Source of the DNA: Myxocyprinus asiaticus
Taxonomy: Eukaryota > Chordata > Actinopteri > Cypriniformes > Catostomidae
DNA: 64,000 bases
NCBI RefSeq assembly: GCF_019703515.2
Contig: NC_059365.1
Coordinates: 38,268,001 to 38,332,000 of the forward strand
Direction: 5' to 3'
Positions within the stretch are counted from its first letter, which is position 1, and each line of letters begins with the position of its first letter. The notes under the pieces are model-generated. The model was not told the DNA's origin, searched no databases, and worked only from the letters and a program-made list of their open reading frames with translations. Below are positions 26,539 to 39,600 of the stretch, in pieces. A program made the position numbers and the translations under genes.

Positions 26539-26926
26539 TTAAGTCCTTGTGGTGGCGTAGTGATTCACCACAGTCTGGGTGGCGTAGGACGAATCCCAGT
26601 TGCCTCCGTGTCTGAGACCGTCAACCCGTGCATCTTATCACGTGGCTTGTTGAGCGCGTTGCCATGGAGTCACAGTGCGTGTGGAAGCTTCACGCCATCC
26701 ATCGCGACAACCACGCTCAACTCACCACGTGCTCCACTGAGAACGAACCACATTATAGCAAACATGAGGAGGTTACCCCATGTGACTCTACCCTCCCTAG
26801 CAACTGGGACAATTTGGTTGCTTAGGAGACCTGACTGGAGTCACTCAGCACGCCTTCAAACTAGCGAGCTAGTGAACTCCAGATGGTAGCAAGCGTATTT
26901 TACCACTGAGCTACCCAGGCCCCCTA
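26539..26926 (-). mobile_element. tRNA-headed cyprinid SINE
   Basis: Minus-strand copy. The right end carries the reverse of the A-box (gagctacccaggccccc at about 26908-26925). The body matches the 19223-19613 copy, including gaggttaccccatgtgactc. Open frames across it are coincidental. Confidence 0.85.
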
Positions 26927-28153
26927 TTTACTGTACATTTTTAACATTATTCTTTGTGTTAAGTTGTCATTAATTTTAAAAACTTTAAATTTCTAATATA
27001 GCTGCTGAGGGATTTGATAGAATCTATGTTTTGTCTGACTGTCTTAATTTATTTATTTATTTTCCTCTTTTGGAAAGTTCTTTAAACGTAATAGTGGATT
27101 TTTTTTCTTTTGCTGTTTGAGAAAATGGGAACACAAAAATAATATTTTCAGTGACTCACATATAAAAAGTTTACCCCACTATATGGTTTACTTCCACGTT
27201 TAAAATCCTGAGTTCATCTTTTCACAATCTAGTTAATGGATTAAATTCTTATTGAATATCTTTTTCACTCTGAAATATATCAGTTTGCAGAAGCAAAATA
27301 GGTTGCGAACTGTATGTCGATTTTTAACACACATCCACTCATCAGTGTCATTCCAAGCCGCTCCTGTAGGGGGTGGGACACTAACCTGCCCAGTGGCGGG
27401 ACCTTTGAGCCTGTTGTGGAGACAGAAATACCTCTCCCTCTGATCCTGCCTGCCAGGAGCACTCAACACGCTTCAGGTTTCAGGTGGCAACCATTGCTTC
27501 TAAAATGAAAGGTTCTCACCTTACAGTTCAGTGCATCTGTTGGGCCTTCTGTGGCACTACCCACAAAAACAAACAGAAATACACACTCACACAGACGCAT
27601 ACTTGAGGCCCCTTCACACACACTCTCACTCAGAACCTATAAACAGATGCTGATGAACTCCCTCTTGTCCTGCGACATTGATCTCTCCCCTTGGATATTA
27701 ACCCGCATACGATTATGGGAAAGCAGGATTTTATATGCTCTATGTAAAGAGTGATTGTGTACGTGAACAAGACAGACAGAGAGAGAAAGATGGAGAGAGC
27801 GACAGTAAGAAAAAGACAGGCAGCTGTTTCTCATGGTTTCTCAAACTACCAGAAATTAAGTTAGCACTCATTGCATATTTACCAGCCTCGTTTTGTGACA
27901 GAGGGCATTGTGTGGCACACAAACACAGCCCACAATCTCTCCAAAATCACCCACTCATCAAAATGCAAGTTTCATATTTTCTCTTTCTCTCTGTATTTAA
28001 AACCACAACTGCAATGTCCACATCTGGAATAAAAAAAAATCTGGGATAAAAAAAAATAAAAAATGTACACCTGTATATAAACAGAATGTTTTTTAAATGG
28101 ACAAGGATTTAGGATTTTGGAAATATAAAGTTATGACCAGTAGTAACATGAAT
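26927..28153. other. non-coding stretch
   Basis: No supported exon. The segment 27340-27470 is less AT-rich and open in several frames but lacks convincing splice-site pairs or a recognised protein. Confidence 0.45.
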
Positions 28154-28154
28154 G

Positions 28155-28910
28155 TGAAATATTGGCAACACTTTACATTAATATTCCCTATTCTCTAAGG
28201 GATTATACAAGGGTGCATTAATGACTTGTAATTAATTTACAAATGCATTATACATCACTGATATGTGGTTATAACAACGAGCATAACAAGGGTGACTTTC
28301 ATGCAATACCTGCCAAACACTGAGCCATTTCACCTCACATGTTATAAATGTGTAATAACACTTATTCTACATTAGTAACCTATAAAAATTAAAATTAAAA
28401 TAAAAAACCTTAATGTAAAGTGGACACATATGAAGAATTTATTAAGACATTTCCAACATAAGAAATCTGTACATAAAGTATGGTTCAATGGTCATGAGGC
28501 TTTATTATATGAAATACTGGATGCCTTGAATGAGCATGAAGACCTGAAAAGTGTTTTTATAGATGACTTTAAGTAACTAGAACTGAGTAAAATCAACGTG
28601 ACAACATGACATCTTTGACATCATTTAATCTCAATATAATAGTCTATTTGGCTACATTGTGACATAAATCATGAATTAGGGAATTGTATGTCTTTTTATG
28701 TTATGTATGATTTATGTACATATGAATAAGTGTATTAATTAAGCATTTACGACATGTAAGTTATAGTGCTCATTTTTTTGGCAAGTATTGGATGGAAGTT
28801 GTCTTTTTTATGCATGTTGCTATAACTGCATATAACTGGTTAATAATGCATTTATAAATGACTTATTTGTCATTAATAAAGGGAACCTTCATGTAAATTG
28901 TTACAAAAAT
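28155..28910. mobile_element. probable foldback MITE
   Basis: The left edge caacactttacattaatatt and the right edge ttcatgtaaattgttac are imperfect inverted repeats. Internal words (aatgcattatacat / aatgcatttataaatgac) also mirror. Non-coding. Confidence 0.55.
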
Positions 28911-30160
28911 ATTCTGCACTATTTCTAGATAACTAATCAAATTAGCAAATTTGTGACATTGACCATTTTTACTCTTTTGAACGAAAGACCAGCTCAAATC
29001 CATTCTGTCATTTAAGCAAAAAGGGAGCATACGAAATACTAAGAAATTCTCATATTCTCAAATGTTAATTTTTCAGTGTAACTTTTCACTCAAGTTGTCA
29101 ACATGAAAATAGCACGTCATGACTCCGGCTCTGAATATCTCCAGTCATGATCACATACAACAAAGGCGATGTCCAGGTAAGCCCAAATCATGAGATTCAT
29201 CCGCCAGAAGAGCAGTACCGAAACACGAATCACGTAAAGTGTTCTTCCACAAATTGCTTGCAATTTTAAATTTCAACCACAGATGTCACTAGACAGCACA
29301 AAGTTATATAGTGCAGCTTTAAGGAAAACCATTTGTGGGAAGCTGAATGTTCAGGGCTGGTTTGACATACTGATTTGGATAATGAACAGTCAGCCGGTCA
29401 TTACTGCAAAATAAACCCTGAAAAGCAGAGGGGTCTTCTATCATCCTGAATGGGTTTATTTTGTGATAATGACAGGCTGACTGTATAACCCCACTTATAA
29501 CATAGCTTCTTAGCAAATAAAGTAATAAATGTAAGTAAAATATAAAATTAAGTGAAAATGTTGGTATTATGTGAGACATGAAATGACCACAGAGTGATGA
29601 GATATGAAACTAGCTAAGCTAAGAAATAACTTGTCTGGGAAACAGACAATTATACAGTTTAGCGGTCATTATATTAAAAGATTTGACCACAGAATGCTGT
29701 GTTCGACTTATCAGAAACAAGTATCATAGAGAGCTGTGTAATAAAATTATGTAGCAGTGCTCTAAAGCTCAGAGGAATAGTGACAGTTACAAATCTGATT
29801 CTTAACAGAGCGTTAAACAATTACAACAACATACACAACTGTTTCAGCACTCTGATCTGTCCAGCTACAACTGATCTCTCCACATCCACTTCAAAGCTCA
29901 GAAACAAGACAGTGCCAGATTTATCACACTTTTTATCAGGTTCCATCCCATAGGTAACTCTTTCCTAATGATGTAAGGGTGTTTTGGATGCACACCAGCT
30001 CAGTTTGGGACTGTCAGAACAGACACAAGTGTCCCATCAAATGGACGTACCTGGAGGACAGTTGCAGTCTTGTGTCACGTCTCTTGCCACGCGCAGTTTC
30101 GGCATCGCTTCATTCAGCCTCTGTCACACACACACACAAAAATTATTTCTCTAAATTATA
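28911..30160. other. non-coding stretch with a repeat fragment
   Basis: 29200-29320 (cagaagagcagtaccgaaac ... cttgcaattttaaatttcaa) matches 40215-40320, a dispersed repeat. No gene seen. Confidence 0.45.
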
Positions 30161-30163
30161 AAA

Positions 30164-30165
<2 letters not shown>

Positions 30166-30225
<60 letters not shown>
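30166..30225. repeat. (TA)n microsatellite
   Basis: About 28 uninterrupted TA units. Confidence 0.95.
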
Positions 30226-30549
30226 TGTGACATTTTGGTGTATATTTCTTGACACTTCATATGGTTTGTATAATATGTCATTTAATATGTTATATTTCAT
30301 CTAATATTTTGGCTTAGAAATTTTAAAACAGCATCTTACTGTTAATAACATATTTCTGATTGAGAAAGAGAGTACATTTACTTGCGTTTTTAATTTATAT
30401 GGTATAATCAGAATAATAATCATTATTACAACAGGAAATTTACTAGTAAAATTCAAATATAATGGATTAGTTTTTAAATAGCTTTATCACATACACCTGT
30501 TGCAGCACATATGCTGATTTATAAGCAAATCTATAACTATCCATTTAAA

Positions 30550-30635
30550 ATAGACGGACGGACAGACAGACAGAGGATGACAGACAGACAGACAGACAGA
30601 CAGACGATGACAGACAGACTGACAGATAGACACAC

Positions 30636-30689
<54 letters not shown>

Positions 30690-30914
30690 GTGACAGACAG
30701 AGAGATAAGAAAGAGTGATACACAGACAGATAAGAGTGAGACTGAAAGACAGACAAGAAAGAGTCACAGAAAGACAGACAGACAGTGATAGACGGACAGA
30801 ATAGAAAGAGTGATAGGCAGACAGACAGAAAAGACTGAGTGAAAGATAGATACAGACAGATAGATAGATAGGCAGAAAGACAGACAGTGAAAGACAGACA
30901 GACAGACGACAGAC

Positions 30915-30948
<34 letters not shown>

Positions 30949-30985
30949 GCAGATAAATAGATAGATAGACAGACAGAAAATAGTT
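30550..30985. repeat. (GACA)n/(GATA)n compound microsatellite
   Basis: About 435 bp of GACA and GATA tetranucleotides with GA-rich interruptions; the purest GATA tract is 30638-30687. The serine/leucine-rich frames read on the minus strand are artefacts of the repeat. Confidence 0.95.
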
Positions 30986-31282
30986 TTAAAAGCTGTGTGC
31001 TCAAACTAACACTAAACATGAATCCTCAAATTCAAATCTGTGATTTTCTTGGTTGATTAATTTGCCACCATTGCTTATTCAATCAATAAACTGGCACTGG
31101 AACAAATCTAAGTAGGCGTGGATTAATGAGAACAGTTATGACTAATTGTGAGTCATGATCTGTCTTTAATTGAGTGATATCAAGTCATCTGCATAGCCTA
31201 ACATAACTGACACTACAGCTAAATAAGAGTAACATTTTAATGGCTGTTACAGCCTTAAAGCATTTAAAATAAATAAACTTGC

Positions 31283-31552
31283 CTCTTTTAAGAGTGTTTC
31301 AATTGAATCCCGCAGATCCTGTGAAACAGAGACGTCTGATGATTCTTGACAGATGTCAGTCATCTTGAGCTCCAGCGCGTGCAGGCGACTCTCCATTTGA
31401 TGCGTTTTAAAAGTCATCAGAAAACACACCGCTATTGAACTCAGCGATAAGACGAAACACACTATAGTTGGGAAAGACACTAAATATCGCATATAGAGAG
31501 TTTGCGGAGCATTCTGTTTGCCTTCTGTGTTTCTATTCCCAGATGAATCCAT
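31283..31552 (-). CDS. col23a1: collagen alpha-1(XXIII)-like, first coding exon (partial gene)
   Basis: Ninety codons from ATG at 31552-31550 to a GC-type donor (GAG|GCAAGT on the minus strand). The segment reads as the start of a type II membrane collagen. It has a short cytoplasmic N-terminus (residues 1-22), one hydrophobic span (about 24-46, LVSFPTIVCFVLSLSSIAVC), then a heptad-like stretch MESRLHALELKM. It ends in SIETLLKE, resembling the pre-collagenous linker LERLLREK that I recall for human COL23A1. No Gly-X-Y repeats are visible because later exons lie leftwards outside the window or beyond a large intron. The family XIII/XXIII/XXV choice rests mainly on synteny: human COL23A1 lies directly downstream of CLK4 on the same strand, as here. 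A different membrane collagen remains possible. Confidence 0.7.
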
Positions 31553-31980
31553 GATAATAATAATAATAATAATACAAAAATATATATATATATATTATTA
31601 TTTTCCGATAGCTAGGTCACCTAATGATCAGCTCTTGATCGATGAGATGTGGCTGTCAGACTGAGCAGAGCGGTGTAGCACACGGGGCTTTGAACACTAC
31701 GGTTGTGTCTCGAAAACTAGAAAGCTGTCTACTTAGAGAGCCTCGTCAGGAGCGTGCAGCTTGTTTGGCCGTCAGCATGCGCTGCAAATGTGCAAAAATG
31801 CTGCGCGCGCCTATGATGCCAAAGTATGCTGTCTAGTTAGGGAGCTCCGATGTTTTGAGCCACAGCCCGTGACATTCTGCGTGGCGTGTGTGTCTATCAA
31901 GCGTGAAACAAGAGGCTGGAAGAATCAGATAGCGTCCAGAGGCAGCTGTGAACAATCTTGAGAACTTTCTCTGTATCACA
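31553..31980 (-). promoter_or_regulatory. putative col23a1 5' UTR/promoter with microsatellite at the start codon
   Basis: A (TAA)n tract (31553-31573) touches the start codon and a (TA)n tract follows at about 31580-31596. Further out, 31640-31970 is CpG-richer than its surroundings (gcgcgcgcct near 31803), consistent with a promoter. No TATA box is evident. Open frames here on the plus strand are not supported as genes. Confidence 0.45.
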
Positions 31981-32677
31981 TTGTTTTCTCCGCACAGAGG
32001 GTGTTTGTAAAAGACTTGTGGATTTACTTAAGGTTGTTTTAAGGACAGTCATCACTTAATAACGCGAGAGAAACGGGAATTCATTGCGGACTTGTCCCAC
32101 GTGCTCGAGTTCTTTTAATAACTAAACAAAATCATATTTATAAGGTTAAATTGGATGAAAAGTAAGGGTGATAGGTTTAGGTTACACTGTTAAATCTGTC
32201 TGAATTCAGATTACACTGTATATACAAATGCTTTTTGATCTATGAACTCATTCTTCGGTTCTATCGGTTATGATCTGTGTTGGTTGTAATCTGATTACAA
32301 ACAAAGTAATTAGTAACTGTAATCTAATATTTTTTTTTTTTTGGTAAAAATGCATTCACATTTAAATTGCACATTTTAAATTATTGTAATCAGATTACAG
32401 TTCCTGACTTCCAATTAAGTTAATTACTTTTAGGTCACATGCATTTCTTAATAAGCTATTCTTTATGTAGAGTAGGCTACATTTAAAACAAATTATTATC
32501 ATATGCACATCTGTTTCTGTGACAGCTGAAAGGACAACAAAAATGAGCAGAAAAACAATCCTCTGTGAACTTCACTTTCGATTAGGTAATCAGTCAAGTA
32601 ATCTGAACACAATTTCAGGGAAGTAATTTGTAACTGCTATTTAAAGTAATTTACCTTAACACTTGTATGATACTATT

Positions 32678-32725
<48 letters not shown>

Positions 32726-33240
32726 TATACAATATCATATCGGTTATAAGTACATTCACTCTTCCCTCCTCTTTCTACCAATGCATTTCTATGATGTTAT
32801 CTTGACTTTTGTTGTCTTTGGCAGTAACAGGTTATCATACTGCTATTTGCATTTTGGCATAGCTTTAAATATATTCACTAAAAAAATGTAAAAAAAAAAT
32901 AAATAAAAAAAATACCACTATAAAAATACCAAATATTTCTACTACTTACTAAGATTATATTTATATACATGATTTATCCATCTCTGGAAATCACAAACTA
33001 CATGTGGAAATCTACATATACCAAATTGAACAACTGTCTTAAGTTTTCCCTTCAGCACTAGACTTAAACCAATAGAATTATTTTAAAGGCCTCATTAATG
33101 TGTAAAAGCTTGGCCCATTTACTAAACACAAACCCTACGCACTACAATTTGCCTAGACTCCAAGTACAATCTCCGTTTGAAGATGTAGAGCGGCTATCTA
33201 CCGCCCCCTTCTGACTGCATGTGAACATTACATCTAAATG
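31981..33240. other. intergenic spacer between col23a1 and clk4
   Basis: Contains a hAT-like repeat segment at about 32275-32660 (taatctgattac / gtaatcagattac inverted words) and a (TA)n tract at 32680-32721. No gene. Confidence 0.5.
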
Positions 33241-33269
33241 AGACTTAAGACTCTTGACAGTGACTTGAT

Positions 33270-33275
33270 TTTATT
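33270..33275 (-). terminator. clk4 polyadenylation signal
   Basis: AATAAA on the minus strand (tttatt on the plus strand), about 370 bases beyond the clk4 stop. It gives a 3' UTR of about 0.4 kb. Confidence 0.5.
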
Positions 33276-33644
33276 TGAAATCATGAAAATTCAAAATATC
33301 ACTACTTTCATACAGATCATTCTAACAAATCTATGACTTAATTATACAAGTATCCTACACATACAAGAGCATATTCAACAACATAAAACAACAAAACTGT
33401 CTAGTAAGCTTAAGCTCATTCTCTTTACAGTTACACATCTGAATCTCTGTCATGTGATACATTTACATGATAAATGACAAAATCAGTGGACAACTCAAGA
33501 GTAACAAGTCACGTACCCTCAACCAAATAGCAAGCATAATAAATATGAACAATGAGAAGAGCAGTTTATCATCTATACAGAGGACTGATACAGTCATTGG
33601 CAGCCTCTCCCAGAGAGGAACTAGAGTGAGCAGTGAGATCAACA

Positions 33645-36600
33645 CTACTTCTTGCTCTTCCTGATACAGTCAAAGAACGGATGTTTGAGGGCTGCATCCA
33701 GGTTGATCCGCTTGGTGACATCATACTCCAGCATCCTCTCTATGAGATCAAACAGCTGCTCGTGGTCAGAGCTCCTGGAGGCCAAGTATTGCTTTAGGAA
33801 AGAATTCAAATAAAAAGTTCAGAAATGATCCTAAAATGTAAAAAAACATTATAGCCTTTCATAGAGGTTTTAGTGTCTTAAAGCAAATACAAAACCGCAA
33901 CTGACACAAAGCTAACATAATATGGAACAATGACTTAGATGACAAACTTACTCTCAGTGGCTTGCATTGCTTCCTGACATAACGCCCTGAGGAGCTGTGC
34001 ATGTCCCAGTCCAGTTTATCATGACAAACGTATCTGTGCTTCCTGCACAATGAGAAAAATTGCAAAGCTTTAAGTACTTAGGCTAGAAATAGTTCAAACA
34101 GTAACAAAAATCTGGTCATCTCTGCAAACAGGTGAAATCACTTTTAAATATCTTGTCAGTAACTAACCCCCAAAGTGCTTCAATACTTTAACATAAATAT
34201 TGAAGCATTGAAATATTACCTTGTTTTCTGCAGCATGTAGGTAGGTATGGGGCCCAGCACTCGCTCCATCATGGCCAGATGCTCTTTACTGTCATGTGTC
34301 TAAAATTTCAATCCACAAAAAAAAAATACGTCACTAAGTAACTTTGTTAGTTTGTGACTTTTTAAAAACAAAATCAGGTTAATGTATAGAATTATGTCAG
34401 CGTTTATGGAGTGGCCCAATTCACTTCCACTGTAAACAACTTTTTTTTAAACGGGGGTCAAGTCGAAATTAATCTTTGTGGTATATAACATGATGACACA
34501 AATGCTGTTAACTGAGCTCATCTTGTACTGGACCCGGAATATTTTTTTTTAAATGAGAAAACCCTAAAAGACAATGACCTGAAATAGAGTTGATCCCAGA
34601 TAATACTCGATAAGAATACATCCCACACTCCACACATCACAGGAATGACTCCAGCCCAGATCTGTTAGAAACAAAACAGACATTTCAATTATAACTCACC
34701 ACCCAAACAATAACAGCTAGTGTGTCATCAATGTGCCTCAGTCAGACTGCATGAATAAAACACCATCCATAGCAGCTTACCCAGAATAACCTCCGGTGCC
34801 CGGTAATGTCTTGTTGACACTACAGATGTATGGTGTTCATGCTCATAGGTTGCATTGCCAAAATCAACTACTTTCACATCAGGATTTTTCAGAGTTCTCT
34901 CATCTCTTTTCTGCAATTCAAAACCACACCAATATTTAGTGCCTTACACATGGTGAGCTCCATCAGCCTTAGTCAGGGTCGATGCCACATTCACCATAAA
35001 TATTTATTTAAAATAAAGTCAAAGTCTCTCCGTACCATTTTCGGATTGTACTTGATGTCATACTCTGAATTGATAAAGAGGATATTCTCTGGTTTCAGGT
35101 CTGTGTGTGTCAGCTTATTCTTATGAAGAACTAAAACAAAGCAAATATGAACAAAATATTAATATCAAAACATTGATTTGTTTTGTCCAAAACATATACA
35201 GAAAAACAAACTGATCTGTGACTCACATCTCACTGCTCTGATGATCTGGTAGGCCATGTGTCTGATATGGTTGATGGAGAAGGGCTGAAAGTTATTTTCC
35301 TTCAGAAAATCATATGTGCTCAATCCCAGCAGCTCAAAGGCGATGCACACATGCCCATGGTGATCAAACCAGTCAAGCATCCGCACACAAGCACTGGAGA
35401 AAGGAGAAAGCAAATATGAAATATTCCACTGATAATGTGTAGTCTGGACTTCTGTGCACCCTAGAGGCTGTAAATTTGGAGCTAGGTGTGATATATTAGC
35501 AACTGTTCATCATTTGATCCAACACAGAGCCATAAATTACTGGCAATCTCCATTTTATCTGCTTTCTCAGGCACTTACTATCGTCTATCACAGTCGAGCG
35601 AGTTCATCTGCTCCAGCACCTCCACCTCAGACAGTGCTGCCTCTCGATAGCGCTCAATGTTTTTAATGATCTTCAGAGCTATTCGAGCTCCTCCACTGCA
35701 ATAACAACAGACAGTAATATCTTTAACATACTAGACAAAATTCAGTGAATCCACACAAGTGCCTTCTCTTATTTATAAACATTAAATCAAATTCTCAAGA
35801 TTAACCCTCATATCCGAGAGAGGCTAAGGCAATTCTAATATCTTAATATTACAGGGTTTCATTCTCATGACAACAAAATTGTAATATTGCATATAACTTT
35901 TACACAGATAAGGTTAGCAAGTGATTTCAGTACACTAAAATACTCTATAAAAGCGCTGGTTATTTGCAAGCGCTGACTGTGCTGGTTTAGAGCTCGATTC
36001 ACTAAAGGAATTTTGTATGTCAGGCAACGGCACATACGCGCCCACAAAATCTGTGCTGAACGCAAATACTGATTTTCTGATGCATCGCGGTCTTCATTTG
36101 AACTCAATATCAAAGCCGTGTCACTTAAAATATTCAACTTTATTGAAAGAAAAATTACATTTAGGCTCTGGTCATTAAACAGCAGCATCTTTTTTTCAAA
36201 TTTTATAAATAGAAACCAAAATTTTGCCGACTTTTGTCACATTTCACAGCACACTGAAGGTAAATGGATTTTTGGTCACAAACATGGCGGCGTGGTCATA
36301 CAGTGACGTCACATGAAACAGGACAATATTGGCAAAGTAGTTCAGCAGCGAGATCCTTTCACAGCGCGTTGAAAGTTAAAGTTTGATTTGACTCATTCTG
36401 TGTAATGTGCAAACGTGTTCAAAGACGAGATCCACGCCATTAATTTGTCATTGAATAAGGTCTCTTTTAATACCCTTTCTGCTCTTGACAGTCAGCTGAT
36501 TGAAAAAAAATGTTTTATTTTTTTTTTATTCTAATCACAAACAGCACAAATTAGGTAAAGAAGCCATTCGAGTTACGTCTCATTAAAATGTGCTTACTTA

Positions 36601-39600
36601 CAGACACTCTTCACATAACTCTTCGCATGTTTTCTACAAATCAATGTAAATACTTGTAAATAGTACAAATTATGCATTAAACAATGTAACAAAATATATT
36701 TATTAATGGAATGCATGGATTTGTACATTTTTCAAAAGCTAAAATGTGACCATAATGATGAAAAACAAATGAAAATTTAATTGGCAAAATTTGTTTCGTA
36801 ATGTACCTAGTTAGAAGGTCCCATATGTAATTAACAGCATAAGCTGAGAGAGAATTTCTTTCATTCGTCAGCAAAATGGACATTAAAACTGAAATATAGC
36901 CATATGAATCAATAGAATCGAAATTGGAAAAACTGTGTCAATACTCAGCCCTAATCAGGTTTATACTTCATGACTTTTCCTAATCTTCTGACAATCGATT
37001 ATGAAAAAAACTTCAAGCTGACAACATGCTTCAAAAGACCTCCATGAAAAATGTTATATTACTGCTGTTGCGGGTCTCAGAGACTCCAGGTATAGACTAG
37101 TGTTGTGCGGTATACCGCTATGCAATACCAAACAATTTAAAATGGTATGATATCATCTTGTTGCTAATTTCAGTACCATACTACAGTGTGGTGCTATTAG
37201 CAAAATTTTACAGGATGTGACATTTTTTATATTAAATCAATAATTTGACAATCAAATTATAATCTTGATATTGCCAAGAGTAATCATTAAACAGCAGATA
37301 TATGTAATTTAAATAATATACAGTCTATATGCACTGCACACTTCAGAATGAATGAGAATTGCAGCTCTGTTTGCTGTCATACTACACACACACACACTGC
37401 ACGTGATGCACATAATGCGGTGTATTTAGTGTATGAGCAGCTGTGAACACTCACACGAACTCCTCCAGTGCAGCTCTGAGATGTCAGCTCACGAGTATTT
37501 CAGCATTTCATTTAGAATGCAAACCTTATTTAAAACTACCACATGGGAGGAACTCAAAGGATAATTTAATAATGAATGGTTTTATTATTATTATGTATAA
37601 TAATAATTAGTATTACTATTATAATTATTATTACATATTGCAATTTCACACAAAAAAAGTGTACTGAATATCAGCACAATGTGCAGCATTTTATTTGCTC
37701 TTTTAATCAAGTCCGTTTCTGTGTACTTTCATCAGTAATCTAAGGCTATTTATTTGTTGCTAAAGTATTAATTTAGTATCAATACCGAGGGACCAGGGCT
37801 GGTATCATACTGAAGCCAAAATGTGGATATCGGAGCAACCCTAGTAGAGATACAAAGATGAAAACTTTTACATGCATTTACAATATTTTCTGACTTCTCT
37901 GGGTGGTAGTCAATCAGGTCTTAACATTGTCTTCCCTTCCATGGATATTGAAATTATTTTGCAAATTCATAAGATGTGGCATTAAGACTTACTCTGAATG
38001 ATCAATGCACTCCACCACTTTGCCAAAGGCTCCTTCTCCGAGCGTGCACATAATCTCATCTATGGGTTTAAAGAGAAACAGTTAGAACCATGCAATGGAC
38101 TGGATCACATCAAACCCTAACAAAAGATTTTGCTGCGTTTTGGAACCCTCCAAATAGAAAAGCAATTCAAAAATGATACACGAACAAAACAATACTAGGC
38201 TGGTGATAGATATCTGAATAAGTCTTAAGAGTTCTTTCACAACTGCCCCCAAAATTAGCCTAGAACTATACGTGACATGTTAAGTTTGACCCAGAACAAA
38301 AAAACAAACAGTGAAAGAAATCTAAAGATACAGAAAGAGATACAGAAAAGTGTGTATTCTATACATCTTGCTCTCAGCATGTCTCCCTTGTGATAGATCA
38401 GGTGCCCTTCCTCATCATCCTCAACACTCCTGGGTCTTTTCCTGCGATGGCTCCTCTGGGATTTCGGAACACCGCCATCATCACCACCACCATTAACCCA
38501 TGAGAATCGGGGGGGACCAGAACGCGCCATTCATTCATTCAGCGAGGGTAGAACGAGTGGGGGGGAAGCGATTCGGCCCATTCAGATACCCGCAGCAGCC
38601 AGGCCCGGCCACAGGGAACAGCCAATGCAAATTCAGCCCGCGAGATACACACAGGGCCCACCATATCGTGTGTGTTACAGAAGAAAAACAATGGCAACAT
38701 ATTTTCAGATGAGATACTTTCTCAAACCATTAAGTAGACAGTTACAACAATTTATAATTGAACAACATTTAGATTGCTATTTTCCCCCCTCCATGACTGA
38801 GGTGCCTTAAACATTTTATCTGCTGTGGATTTCCTGTTCTATCAGACTAATTTTATTTATTTATTTTAACCCAAAAATGAACATTTGATGACATTTGCTC
38901 ACCATCATGCTGTTCAAAACCCATATGACTTTCTTTCTTCTGTGGAACACAACAGGATTTATTTAGCAGAATGTCCAAACTGCTCTTTTCCATTTCCACT
39001 ATTTACTTTCACTGTATGGAAAACAGCAGCTCAAGACGTTCTGGTTTGGGACAATACAGGTTTAGGATGACATGAGGGTCAGTAAATGATTTCAGAATTT
39101 TCATTTTTGGGTGAACTATCCGTTTAATATCATAGCAATTACTTCATCCAACATCCTTGCTGTCGTTCATTCAGACAATATTGGGCATGAGGAACTCCAG
39201 ACCACAAGAAGAAATAGAGGAAATTAAACAGACAGAGAATAGTTGCATGGCAAAGGGAGGCGGACAGTGCTCATACCGATTCTGAGTGATGGTGTGAGCG
39301 ATGGTGCTTGTGTTTGTGCTGGCTGCTCCGCCTGCTGTTTCCAGAGGACTTGCTGTAATGGTGCCAGTCTCTGTCTCTCTCCCGGTCCCGGTTTCTCTCC
39401 TTGTCTTTACAGGCAGCATGGCTGTCATCCTCATGTTCTCTGAACTTCTTTTCTTTTATTTCCAGTCTTTCATTTGAGCTCCTCGTCTCAAGGTAATGAC
39501 TATGGAAAGAAAGCAAAGTCAAATCCCCAGTGTACTGAGCCATTCAAACTACAAAAATATGTTAAAACATTACTTCTCAAGCAGTACAAATAAATAAATG

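Noticed and set aside
26476..26889. 137-codon plus-strand frame
   Set aside because: Runs through the antisense strand of a SINE.
27233..27508. Overlapping open frames on both strands at 27.2-27.5 kb
   Set aside because: No splice-site pair, no homologue recognised; kept as unassigned non-coding sequence.
30487..31019. Long Ser/Leu/Cys-rich minus-strand frames
   Set aside because: Translation of the GATA/GACA microsatellite.
31642..31961. Plus-strand frames upstream of col23a1
   Set aside because: Short, overlapping, in a CpG-richer promoter-like region, with no recognisable protein.
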